DNA of 64,000 bases from assembly GCA_021613375.1 (NCBI GenBank), contig CM038703.1, positions 23,052,194 to 23,116,193 of the forward strand. The letters are read 5' to 3'. Position numbers and translations under genes: made by a program. This stretch comes from Megaleporinus macrocephalus (lineage: Eukaryota; Chordata; Actinopteri; Characiformes; Anostomidae). Positions 12,201-23,800 of this stretch are shown here, in pieces (the first letter of the stretch is position 1; each line of letters starts with the position of its first letter). The notes under the pieces were generated by a model. The model saw only the letters and a program-made list of their open reading frames with translations, did not search any database and was not told the DNA's origin.

Positions 12201-15200
12201 CTGTTTTATTTCTGATTCCTTGGTGAGGCTTATTTCAGCTCAACGAATTCTCTTTTAGGAGGACTGTAATCAAACAATGATATGTTCGTATAAAGTTCTA
12301 AGATATTTTTATGGCATTTGTCTTTGTTTTTATGCAGGGTCTGCCAGGATTCAAGGGAGAAAAGGTTTGTCTTGCTCATATTATGTGTAAAACTAAGTGC
12401 TTATGACAGAAGTGAGTAGTGGGCATTAGTTGTGAGCAATAGTTTCATGGCTTTCACATTGAGTGTGTTTTGTAGGGATCGCAGGGGGAACATGGAATTC
12501 CAGGTCCAAAAGGTGACAAGGTGAGGGAAAACATATTTGTTAATACTAGTGCTTGTTTCATTTACGCCAAATATACTCAATCAGCCTAGAAATGTTTGGT
12601 TTCTAAAATTCTCAAATAGAGTCATTTATGGGGTTTCAGACACTGTGTAACAAAGAAAATCTTCATCAACATGTGCAAATGTATAGAGGCATTCAGGGTT
12701 CAAAAAGACCACCTCTACTATTTGTAGCTTTGTATCACATTTTGTATCGAGAAGTATGGTACATGCAAACTGGCAGCCCTCAAACTCTGTATTACTGATG
12801 TAACAAAAATAGTTTGATTCTGGCAAAAAATGATGCTTTAGGGTTTGGCTTGTATGTGCAGAAGTTTGCACATTGTACACAGTGTACATATGGCTGTGTA
12901 GCAGTATGACCAAACCTGCAGTGTTAAAATTGGTATTTAGCCAGTACATGACATGGAACCAAAAACATGAAACCATTTGATTAGCTTCTTTAGATGTTTA
13001 CATTCTGGATGGCAAAAACTGAAAATAATTTTTAGTCTGAGAACATTGTTGCTAATTCAGCTGCAAGATTTTTTAAATTAGAAAGTTTATTTTATTAAAA
13101 AACTGCCTCTGAGCTAATGCTAGAGCTAATGGTTTAATGCTAGAAAGTCTAAGCTAAATGTGTACTTAAGCTAAATGTTTTCTGCTCAGTGAATTATGTG
13201 ATATCATGTTGACTTGTCAAAGTAACTGAAAGGAGCAAGTTTATCTTCAGTTACTCAAGCTGCACTGCTGCAGACATCTTGGTCATGTCTGTAAAGTGAA
13301 ATAATATAGTCCTAAGACACTACTGAATGAGAAGGGAGTTAGCTGCTAATTAATAATACCTCTTATTAGCAATTTTGTCTTGTACACATACTAAATACCA
13401 GGACTTAAATACCAGGTTGTTCAACTAAACACAGACATGTAACTGTAGTATTGTGGAATCAACATTTGTACGGTGTGAACTGTCTAATGCATCAGCTTTT
13501 ATCATTCACAGATCTATGTGTGAGAAGTGTTAAATTACAATTAAATTACCATGTATAACAATAAAGAGGTTTATGGCATGCAGTTAGCACAAAGCTGATT
13601 GGAACGCTGTAAGCTGTGGCTGTTATTTTCATTAGATTCATAGTTCAAATGTATAACCAAAGAAGCCAACACAAAATGTGTATAGCTGCTTGCCTACATT
13701 TGGGGTAGGAAAGAAATATTTTTTCCTTATTCTGGTAATGTAATGAATTAACTGTTTTTGTAGGGATTGATTGGTGTAGCTGGGATGCTGGGACAGAAGG
13801 TAAGAGCTGTTTAAGAACTGGTATTAAGAGCTAAGTTTAAGGCTTATATATTTTTGTGTGTAATTTGTTTTAATTGTACATTTTTAATAGTACACTGAAT
13901 GTTTGACATAGATTCCATGATGCACCTCTATATGTTGTTGGGTGCGTGTGTGTATGTTTTTAGGGAGAAATGGGTCCAAAGGGAGAGCCTGGTGTGTCTG
14001 GGAAGCGTGGCCCTACAGGACGTCCGGGCAAAAGAGGTAAACAGGTGAGAACAAACACATCCACAGAACAATACAGAAACATGTGCTGCTACTTATGCAT
14101 ACACTAACCACAAAACAATACACTGTAAGTCTCTCTCCAATATGTATTATTGGGTCACATACACAATATTATCTTCTTCTTCCAGTACTGTGCAGTTAGA
14201 GACCACCTGCCAAAAGTATTTCATTTTCAGAGATTGGATTTAAAATGATTTTGTAATAAAAAATAATTTGGAAAAGCAAAATATCGTTTTGGAAAGCAAA
14301 ATATAGATAAAAACAGAACTAACAACCATGCAAAACCTAGTAGACCCCCAAAACAGTCACCGTCAGAGAAACAGTACCTAAAGCTTTCATCTTTCAGCTC
14401 CACTCTTACATCAAAACTGAATAAAATCCACAGGTGTTTCTGTCCATCCTTCAATTGTGAAAAGACTCAGCACTCAGGATGTGTGGCTGTAAAGAAGTTG
14501 TTAGTAAAGAAGAAAAAAATATATATATATATAAAAAAAAAAAATAATATATATGCATTTTTAACCATTTAGAGAAGTGCCATCAGTTTGCATACTATCA
14601 GAACATAGGAGGCCAGCAGAGACCAGGTAAATTGAGAGATTATGTTCATGAAAGTAATAAAAAGAACACAGCGATATCCAAGATCTGCTCATCAAACAGC
14701 AGTGACACGACCACCACAACATCCAACCTCATGTGCACACTGCTGGTTCTGGCTGAATGAAATTGCTTTGTGTATACTCAACAGTCTTTGAATATGTGAG
14801 TGGCATAAGGATCACTGGCACCAGAGACCCATCACATTATTAGCACACAGACACTCACACACACACACGCAACCACGGTTGAGCTCACATACAGTTACTT
14901 GATCTGACTGTGTCCTACTTCATATTTCAAAGATCTAATGTTACACAGAGGCTTTTCCTGTTTGTGTCCCATTCCTGACTCTGGATTTAACAGTTACTTC
15001 CTTTGCTATATGGGTCAGTGAGCTTGGTGCCCTGACGTTCTGAGCTTCCTTGCTTGCTAGATTCCTAACCTGAAGTTTCACATGAAAGGCATTCTAGCAC
15101 TGGTAGGAGCCTTTTAGTGGATCGTGATTTACGCAGTAATGCATTTGAGGCTATATGTTACAGTGATTTTATTACAGTTACAGTGTGTGAGGGTTAGTAA

Positions 15201-18200
15201 TGAATTTATTATTAAATAGTGACTATACTTGTCTACCAGTAAATGATGCTTATTGACAGAGGGTGGTATGGTTGACAAGCAGCCTAACCCTAACCCTAAC
15301 CCAGAATTCAAAAACCTAATGATCAGATCTTACCACCTTATTTTTCACGTTACTACTGTATTTCAACATTATGCCTTAAATATCCAGTTGCAGAACAGAA
15401 GGGCCGATCAGTTCCTCTTTTAGGTAATTTAAGGAATGTTTTTTAAAAATCTAGCATATTTGTATATATTGTATACATATTACATTTCTCAGATGTTTAA
15501 AGAGTTTTTAATTTTTACCTCTCTGTGAGTTGGATGTGGGCATGCCAAGCTTGCCAGTAGGTGGTCAATAAATAAAATAATAATGATAAATAAAAAAATG
15601 GCATCATCTTATAACAGAGAAAAGTGCAGGAATTCCAAAAGAGTGCTTCAGGCAGTTGAGAAAAATGGCTTTTGTGAGTAGGGGTGTGTGATACATATCG
15701 TCTACGATAATATTTCAGTTGCTGTGTTATCAATGCGCGAGCTGACGGTATAGAGTATTCTACTGACTGGAAAAAGAAAACAACTATCAGAACGCCTCGA
15801 CTCTGCGTACTTTAGCATAGGCTGCTGCGAGTGAGCATTCAGAGTGCCCATCCTGTGTGCTAGCATAGGCTAAAGCTAGCATAGCTGCCTAAACAACACA
15901 CCTAAAGCTGAAAATGAGTGAACAGACTGCGGCAGGGGAAGAAACTCGGACACCGCCGGCCTCGCATTCTACCACCTTAGATTTAACTGCTAGGCGAGGT
16001 TCGTTTTCATTCACATGGAGGTGGTTTGGATTTGAAAAGACTCAAGTTGCTCAAAAGATGGCAGTTTGCAGACTTTGTAAAAAGTGATTGTCGTTAAAAT
16101 ATCACTCCATAACTAACCTGTTCATCTCCGAACAACCACTCAGAGTATGAGGAGTATGACAAGCTTCAGGAGCGCACTGTCCAAGACAGACCTAAACCAG
16201 CTAAAGTGTCTGGCTAAACACACACTCAGCACTAAAAGAGTCATTCACTAAAAGAGCCTTTGCCCCGTGATGCTGGGATTGGCTCCAGCCCCCGGCCCTG
16301 ACCCAGACTAGCGGGATAAAGCGGAAGATAATGAATGGATGGTTCTTATATCCTATAAGAAGTGCAAGCTAGTAAAATATAAGACTATTACAAACAAATT
16401 TTTGAATAATGCAAAATATCGTTTATTATCGTTATCTACAAAATTGCAGAAAATATCAATATCATTTTTTGTCAATATCCACAACCCTATTAATGAGTAA
16501 ATTTTTTTCTCTCTTGCATGTACTTTGAGTTTATTTATGTTAACATCTTTACATATTGTCAACATTAGGCAAAATTGTCCAAGCATCATGGGCTGCAAGA
16601 ATAAGTTGGAAAAATTTGCCAATAAGCATGTGTGCTGTACTCTGGGTTTGATGCAGGGTTCTAAAGGGGAAACTGGTGCAGCAGGACTGATGGGTCCACC
16701 TGGCCCATCAGGAGCTAATGGACACCCAGGACCCCCAGGAATTCCTGCCTCAGGTGATCAGACATTCATTCAAATAAAAAGAAACATCCAATTCATTGTG
16801 TATCTACAAGGGTTAGGAATGTTTGATTGAATGTGTGTCTAATGTACAGGACTGTATCTGGTGGGAGAGAAAGGTGACAAGGGGATGCCAGGTCCTCCTG
16901 GGGAATGTGACTGCAGTTCCTTAGGTACAAATGGCCCTGGTAGTGCATCGTTACAGCGCCGTGGCAAATATGACAAAGTCTCAGCGGTGAGCTTCACAAA
17001 CACTCAACACTGTACAACATCATTACTTCTATTTATATTCCTGTATAGTGGGCCTAGGCATAAACAATCTGCAGTTTGATTAGTCAAAATAAACCCAGTC
17101 ATCTACTTAAGTGTGATCGTGACCTATTGTGTAAATTATACTTCTATAATTATACTTCTTATACTTATAGATTATTTCTAAGTGGTGAACTTTAAACCAG
17201 CCAGGATCACCAAAAGATGTAGGTGTAATTTTTGCTTCTTAACTTCAACAGTTGTACTGTTGTCTATGTAATAACTGAATAATAAGCCTTTGGATGTAGT
17301 ATGAATTTAATGGGTTAGCAGATTAGCTGCTAAAATGTGTATTTTGTGGAATGAAAGTCACCATGTGACTTGAAAGTATAGTATTTTTTTAGTGGAAGGT
17401 CACAGCAGTGTTTCATCAGAAAACATTAGCTTCATATATGTGAATAAATCATTTTTATTCTAAAGTAGTGTCTGGTTATTTAATAATTACTATGGCACAT
17501 AAATTAAGTGTAATGTATTATCATGAACTTTATTGGCTCTTGCTGGCCTTTGTTCGGTTCCCACGAAATGGTGTCCAACTATATGAAAACATAAGAAATT
17601 GATCTATTACTACACTACCACACTAAACACAAACAGCACACTAGTTACAACAATTCGTTAGTCGTCTGATGTTCGTCTTTTATTATACGAGCTCTTGCTC
17701 CAAATAAACGTGTATGTCAGCAATGAAAGCATCATAAATAACTCAATAATTCAATATTTAGACAGGATTTCTGGATATGTTTGGACATATAGTGTATAGT
17801 TCCTGAAAAATATTAAAAATGCCCATCCACTACATACAGGAGTGTTTATATTAATGATCAGTCTGTAGTAGGAATTTGGTCAGCTCATGTGTTGCTTGTT
17901 GTCTTTGACAGATATTTGTGGTAAGCAGCGAGAAGGAGCTGAATAATCTGCACTCTGAGAATGCGCTCGCCTTCCGCAAAGACCTGAAGTCTCTCTACTT
18001 TAAAGACGTAGATGGATGGCAGCCCATTCAGGTATTGGCTTTCACTTTTTCATTGGTATGTGTGTTAATTGTGATGATAATAGTGTAATGTTTTTGTACA
18101 GTTAGTGTCTTTTAAGCCAGTGCTGCCAAACACCTCAACTAACATTAAATTCTGATAATTTTACTGCGAGAATGACTTTGCCTTCCTTAAAGCCAAAGGC

Positions 18201-18928
18201 TCCTTCCAGTTCTGTGATTTAGTATGTCCAGACCAAAAAATCGAAGATACTTTATTAATGTCATTCAAACATGTTATTTATTCATTTAAATTTTCTTTCT
18301 AAGCTGCTCCCATTCCAGTCGACTGAGAGGGCAAAGGCCTCCTTGTGTGGGGATGGAGAAGTGCAGCCACTGAATGGAGAGGAATGTGATGATGGAAACA
18401 AGGTAGTCACAGATGACTGTGTAGGTAAGTCTTGGAGTTGTACACATGTCTTTATTTGAAAAGTAGAAGATAATATTTCAACATTGTCATTCACCTGCTT
18501 TGCCTGTTTGTTTCTCTGCAGGTTGTAAGAAGGCTTATTGTGGAGATGGATATCGTCATGAGGGGGTTGAGGAATGTGACGGGAAAGACTTTGGCTATCA
18601 GACCTGCAAGACCTACCTACCAGGGTATGTGAGCCATTCAGGCACACACAAACACATGCAAAAAAAGAGAAGAACATTCTCATGCACACTCAAATTCACA
18701 AAACAAATGTTCTTGTAGACAATCATCATCTAGGAACTCATGGCTGCGTAATCAAGTGCCTGGAATATCGTACAAATTACTCCATATCTGAATTGCTATT
18801 TACCCAGCTGTATGATTAAGGGCCAGCTTGTTAAGTTTTCTTTTCTTTTTTTGCTCAGGACATTCGGGCAACTCAGATGTACTGATTCCTGCTTTATCGA
18901 CTCAACTGGCTGCAAGTACTTCACCTGA
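5470..18928 (+). CDS. colq: colq, acetylcholinesterase collagenic tail peptide (17 coding exons)
   Basis: Exons: 5470-5569, 6596-6702, 7285-7401, 7484-7528, 7614-7640, 9596-9667, 10662-10724, 12338-12364, 12476-12520, 13764-13799, 13964-14044, 16657-16753, 16850-16986, 17912-18031, 18304-18424, 18522-18624, 18859-18928. All splice sites are GT-AG and the frame holds through 455 residues, the length I recall for human COLQ. A signal peptide comes first. The proline-rich attachment domain follows (residues about 46-62): paired Cys47-Cys48, then Pro5-Leu-Phe-Pro4, which grips four AChE catalytic subunits. The Gly-X-Y collagen domain covers about 97-290 and carries a KRGK heparin-binding motif at 236-239. 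Its end is broken by an interruption near 271-277 and closes with C292-D-C294. The Cys-rich C-terminal domain ([26 protein letters not shown]) binds MuSK and anchors the complex in the synaptic basal lamina. Most collagen exons are multiples of 9 bp starting with a Gly codon. Confidence 0.97.
9202..9264. repeat. (AT)n microsatellite in colq intron 5
   Basis: About 31 uninterrupted AT units. Self-complementary, so able to extrude as a hairpin; expected to vary in length between individuals. Confidence 0.97.
9802..9946. mobile_element. Fold-back element in colq intron 6
   Basis: Left end GGTCTGGTGTGACTGTAGG pairs with right end CCTGCAACCACACCAGACC with two or so mismatches. The interior GGAGCAGGAGCACACCTGATT is typical of a dispersed teleost repeat. 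No coding capacity. Confidence 0.7.
11185..11900 (+). pseudogene. Tc1/mariner transposase fossil in colq intron 7
   Basis: The DNA reads as a worn copy of a fish Tc1-like transposase. Landmarks in order are GCCATGAAGTGGTGGACCAC (HTH region), GGAGTGATGTAAAGCACGC, GATGAATCTGAGTTTG, GATGCCAGGAGAACAC, AAAGTTTGGTGGAGGAGG, CAGTTTGGTGAAGGCCCTTT and CAGTGTCTGGCCTCAC. Stops and indels break every frame, and no terminal inverted repeats were identified. Same orientation as colq. A dead cut-and-paste DNA transposon remnant. Confidence 0.85.
15283..15302. repeat. Short interstitial telomere-like repeat
   Basis: Just over three units of CCTAA(C), the vertebrate telomere hexamer on its C-rich strand, inside colq intron 11. 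Far too short to be a telomere. Confidence 0.7.
15914..16108 (+). pseudogene. BED zinc-finger fragment (hAT transposase N-terminus)
   Basis: From ATG at 15914 the frame reads a short polar leader, then [13 protein letters not shown] and AVCRLCKK, and ends at a stop. This matches the start of a BED finger: aromatic W-x-x-F-G-F, then C-x-x-C. The His pair lies beyond the stop, where [10 protein letters not shown] is readable. It is a broken transposase start of the ZBED/hAT kind, with no downstream RNase-H-like domain seen. Confidence 0.6.
16265..16342 (+). repeat. LINE/SINE 3'-tail fragment
   Basis: GGGATTGGCTCCAGCCCCC followed by GACCC and GCGGGATAAAGCGGAAGATAATGAATGGATGG-like sequence, the shared 3' end of widespread fish LINE/SINE repeats. 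It ends in a short degenerate ATGG/AATG tract. Confidence 0.7.
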
Positions 18929-19484
18929 GCTACACACACACATGCACTTGCAGCTGTGTAAGCACGAACACAGGGGTACAACAACAAACAGCTCCAGTAC
19001 TCTGTGTCAAATGTTCTCAGAGTATCTGCTAATGTTGCTCATGTTCACGCTTAATCTCACATCCCTACTCCCGATTACAACAAAGACTCTGGAATGCAAG
19101 TCTCTGTAACTTTAATTGGCAGCTGCTGGCAGTCATGGATTTTGGAGGCCTTAGCACTTGTATGAACGTAATTATGTTTATATGATTATGAATTTAGTGA
19201 ATGTAAAGTATTTTATATCAGTATATATTTATTTGTTTTCTCATTTCGCTGATGTTACTTTTGCATGCATGCGTTTGTGTTTCTGTGCCTTTGCTGTTTT
19301 AGGAGAGAATGTCTTTTATCAGCATTAATTGAGAAATTAGATCACTGTAGATTAATGACAAATCACAGTGCTGCATGGAACCCAAGATAAAGTATGTGTA
19401 AATATATAAGATCTATAAAGAATGTTCATTTGCATGCATTTCTATGGCTGGTAACTGATGATATATGTTTGTTGAATTATGTCT

Positions 19485-19793
19485 ATTAAAAAAAGCAAGA
19501 ATGATCTGTCTTAATATATCTTCCACTGTAGGTTTTTAACGATAGACACAATCTTTTATTCCAGTGTATTTGCTCGAGTTAGACAGTTATTTATTCAGAC
19601 ATGAGTCACAGTAAGGATTTACACACAAATTCATTCCAGTTGATGGCACTGTTTCCCAGAGCATATTATGAGTTTGTCTTTATAAAACTTCAGACAAAAT
19701 TCAGGTGAAACTGTTTGACTGTCTTTATATAAATGAAACAAAAAGAAACCAACACACTCATACAGTCTCACTCATTTTGCCATGTAAAATAAA
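19485..19793 (+). terminator. Candidate colq 3' end region
   Basis: ATTAAA at 19485-19490 and AATAAA at 19788-19793 are the nearest polyadenylation-type hexamers on the + strand after the colq stop. Either could end the transcript; the second would overlap the likely 3' UTR of wipf3. Confidence 0.4.
19590..19595 (-). terminator. Candidate wipf3 polyadenylation signal
   Basis: TTTATT on the + strand (AATAAA on the - strand), about 1.27 kb downstream of the wipf3 stop. Another copy is at 19555-19560. If used, wipf3 and colq transcripts converge within a few hundred bases or overlap. Confidence 0.35.
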
Positions 19794-20862
19794 GTCCTCT
19801 GCTTTGCCACCCAAAGCTCTTTCTTACTGATCCAATGGTGTATTAGGTAGTGTGAATAAGGACATATTAAAGCAGCTTAAGTTTAGTTTAATTCATAGTG
19901 GTTCAGTCAGTCCAGATTTGTTAACGGCTCCTCTCTTTTCACCATTTTTTTGTATCTGTATCTAACGAAAGATATGATGCACAAATAACCTTTCAGGTTA
20001 TTCTCGTAGAATGTAGAACTACATCCAGTTTTAGGTTTACAATAATACAAAAGACAAATATAAAAATAGTTTTGTAACAGCATGTCCTTGGGTTACTGTG
20101 TGTAAAATTTAGCAAAACCTGATAGCTTCTGGCTGTATTAGTTTTAATTAGCTGTGTTCCTCCATCTGAAACAGAGTGCAGGGATGTATAGAAACACCAC
20201 TACCCTCAACAGTCAAATGGAATTATTAAAATTATTTCAGGTAAGTTATTCAATTATATGTTCTTATCAGGTCATACTATTTTCCCCACACTCAATCATG
20301 TACATCTTTCTCACATTTAACCAATTACCAACATTTGAAAATGTTTGTTTTTTGAGGAAAGCATTGCCTTTACACTACATGTTGTTCAAATTCTTTACAT
20401 CACTGTAAACATCACTGACCTATTATTATACACACCAAACACAAAAAAAGAATAATCTCTGTCTTTTCTCCATCCAATGATCCATGCTTCTGCTCCCGGG
20501 GCCGATATGATAATGAGCTCAAAAATATAAAAAAAGTTAGATGTTACACAGAATAAGCAGCTAGAAGAAGTTCATGTTAGTTTGAATACTGTGCACTTTA
20601 AAGATGGAAAATAACTCCACTATCCCAAGAATGTGAGAGCTCTTCTGAAATCAGGCCTGTAGCTTTGGTTAGTGGTTAGAATGCTGCACATTATTTCCAA
20701 AAGTTTTGATTAGGTCCTGATGTCGGTTTGGATCATCAGTCTGAGGCGACGTAGTTCACACAACTCCAGATATCAGCTAAAGATGACATTCATTCTCCTC
20801 ATCAACAAAAGCGATGATCAGTGGCCTGAAGAAGTTTAGCACCAAGCATGTCATCCATACGT

Positions 20863-23800
20863 TTATCTTAAATATGTTCTCAGGCCAGGAGGCTGGGATG
20901 TCACTGTGGGGAAGAAGAATATTACACTTTTAAATGAAAAAAGCAATAGAAAGAATCGTTACAGCTTTTAAGTATAAGCTTAACATTATAAACTGATGTT
21001 ACATACAGGGCTGGACACCAGTGTCCACTGTTTGCTTTTTTTATTGTATTCAGTTTGGCCATCTATATTTGGTGCTGAACTTTGGTAAGGCTGCGCTTTA
21101 ATAAATATTGTAGGCTTTATGCATGTGTCTAAGAACATTTAGTGTCTGAGAGCAACTGACAGTTTGTAAATCTGGCTCTAATCTGGCTCTAATGTTTGCA
21201 TTGTGACAACATGCAGCTTAATGGCGAACTTGGGACTTTATCTAATACCATAGAGAGATTGCTGTACCTCTGTTCTCTTTGCTTGGGTATATTCTTGGGA
21301 AGGGCTTGAACTCTTCAGGAGGAGGAAAATCTTCAATTGGATGGAACTGAAACTTGGATTCAAAGTCATCTAAAAGAAGGAATGATCATGAAAATATTGA
21401 TTGAGGCTTGGTATAAAAGCAATGTTGCTCAGTGTTTCTGAAACATATACTTTTATACTGTAGCTCAAATTATGTCAGGTGTGATGGCAAAGTGGCCAAT
21501 GAGTTACTTTAACTGTTAAAATACCAATAATTATAATATAGTTTGAGTGAAGAGGGCTGAAGTTTTACAACAGGGAAATGTTTTTTTCTGATTGTGTGCG
21601 TTCACTTATGCTTGAGTTAGTAAAAGGTTCTGTTCATGTAATTCATTTTGCATTTCTTTTGTCATTACTAGGGTGTTTACCAAAACTGTGGAGGAGTCCA
21701 TTCCTCAGTGAGTTGGGAGGAGCTGGAGGCAGAGGTGGGGGAGGAGGTGGGATTCTACTGGATAATTCAGTGGTGGGAGAACGAGCGGGTGGGGCAGGGG
21801 GAGGAGCCAATCGGCCAGCACCTGTCAATAAATCAAGTTTAAAGGACACCACAAAATAAGATTACTCTATATAATAACAATAACAAAACAACAAAATCTC
21901 ATATTGCAGATCCACTGCTACACATCTTAATTGTGATAAATACATAGTGCTGAGACTGATGTGTTATTTTGACCTGCATTATTTATGTCTACTGGTCTTG
22001 ATTCATTGATTGACCCACAAAAAGCAACATTTCAAAGGCCAAAATTGTGAAAACAAACAATCTTTAGGGTATTTTAGGGTATTTATATTGCCGTTTGATG
22101 ATACTTAATGATGATTCTCCTAAGAGAAAAGACCATTGACAAAAAGAAAAAGGATAAAGGAGAGATGATACTTCAATTGCAGATAAAGATGACTGTTAGT
22201 ATTTTGCTTAATCTTAGAACAAGAGAAGATGTGAGATTATTGAGGTCTGTTGCTTGGGAGATATATGCAAACATCTCTGTTGATAGAGATATTAAATCTT
22301 TTGTGACGTTTCTTTTCTGTGGGATATTGTGCAGCCTTAGTTTCAACATTGGTGCATCAGAACATCTACAATATGCTAGGTAAGAAACCTAGTTCCTCCA
22401 GAATGAGGATGTACCTGCACTCCTGGGTACTGCAGGGGGCCTCCGGCTGGGCGCAGTGCAGGGGTAAGAGGGAGGCAGAGGAGGAACTGCAGGTCTGTAT
22501 GTTGGTGGGAGCATGGTTGGTGCTTTAGGAGGCAGTGGGGGTGGAGGTGGGGGTAGAGATGAGGGAAGACTGGGCGCAAAAGAGGCGGGAAGAGGAGGAG
22601 GAGGTGGAGGAGGAGAGCCCAACTGACTGTCTCTGCAGTTTCCAACCTTAGCATCCAGTATGACTGGAGAAGGGGGCGGCGGGTAGAAGAACCCAGATGA
22701 CCTATCAGGAAGTGAGGAGGGAGGGGCTGAGGGAGGTGGGGGTGGAGGCGGAGTTGTGGGCATGGGGATAGAGTGTGTTTGGATGGGTAACCAGGTGGGC
22801 TTGGTGATTTGAGAAGGAGGGGGTGGAGGTGGACAGGAAGGGAGAGGAGGAGGTCTATTGCTGGCCCGCTCTGGAAAAAGTGATAAAGGAGGAGGAGGAG
22901 GCATTGCGGTAGGTGCAGCGGATGGAGGCTTAAAGCTCAGTGCTGGTGCAGGCTGGCTGGGGGAAGGCGGAGCAGTGTATGAGGAGGCAGGGCGTGCTTT
23001 GGTGAGAGAGGAGGTCCTTTCTAAGGGTCTGTGAGAAGGAGAAAGGTCTGGGGTGCTGCGCCGTAAACTTTCTCCCTGAGAGGGCAGGTTCCACAGAGGC
23101 TGTTTCAGACTGGCGGAAGAGCCAGAACGAGACACTAACAGGGAACAAACACAAATAACTCACAAAGAGAAACAGAAACACACACGTCTAACATGTCCTC
23201 TTATCACTTCATTGTCTATAAGTAAGGAACCTTTCAGTTGTCAGCTACTATACTGCAGGCTAGTCCTTAAGAACTGTCTGTTATTATTGGTTCTTTAAGT
23301 TCCTCCCCCTTTGCCTCCAGTGTCATTCAACAAAACAACAGATGCTATATCGCCTCCACTGTTTCAAGGAGTACACATCAATCTGTCAGAAAATCCATAT
23401 GAAATGAAGGGAAAACACTTTTAACATTACTGTACACATAACTAACCCTTATTCCAAATTCCTCTGAACCATTTCTATCAACATTAAATGTTCCCATAAT
23501 GTAAAGATCATCTGGTAATTTCAAATGGTGTGAAAATAATAATGTTATGAGAGCTGCTGGTCCAAATAAAATTATTTTCTCTATTTAGTGTTTCCAAAGC
23601 TAAACTGACAGCACAAACAGCAAATCTGTTTATTGGCACCAAATTATAATGTACAAGTTTTACTGCTGTATCTGGGGAGAGTTTCTTCCACACACTTTCA
23701 GTACAGTGCAGAAACTGCTTCACAACTGGTCATCACATATTTTAAAAACTATTGTTTGAAACATCTTTTCTGTGAAGGGGATGGTTGATGTTCATCTTTG

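Larger units (their letters stand above)
15679..16490. mobile_element. hAT-like DNA element with BED-finger fragment, in colq intron 11
   Basis: Left end TAGGGGTGTGTGATA and right end, read on the other strand, ATAGGGTTGTGGATA form imperfect terminal repeats. Both ends then run into ATATCGT/ACGATAATA-type sequence. Inside is a truncated ORF resembling a BED zinc finger and, near 16265-16342, an apparent insertion of a LINE/SINE-type tail. I could not establish an 8-bp target-site duplication. Confidence 0.6.

Noticed and set aside
15283..15302. Chromosome-end telomere
   Set aside because: Only about three hexamers, flanked by gene introns on both sides.
21578..21859. + strand Gly-rich ORF opposite wipf3
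   Set aside because: It is the complement of the proline-rich wipf3 exon, which matches the family on the - strand.
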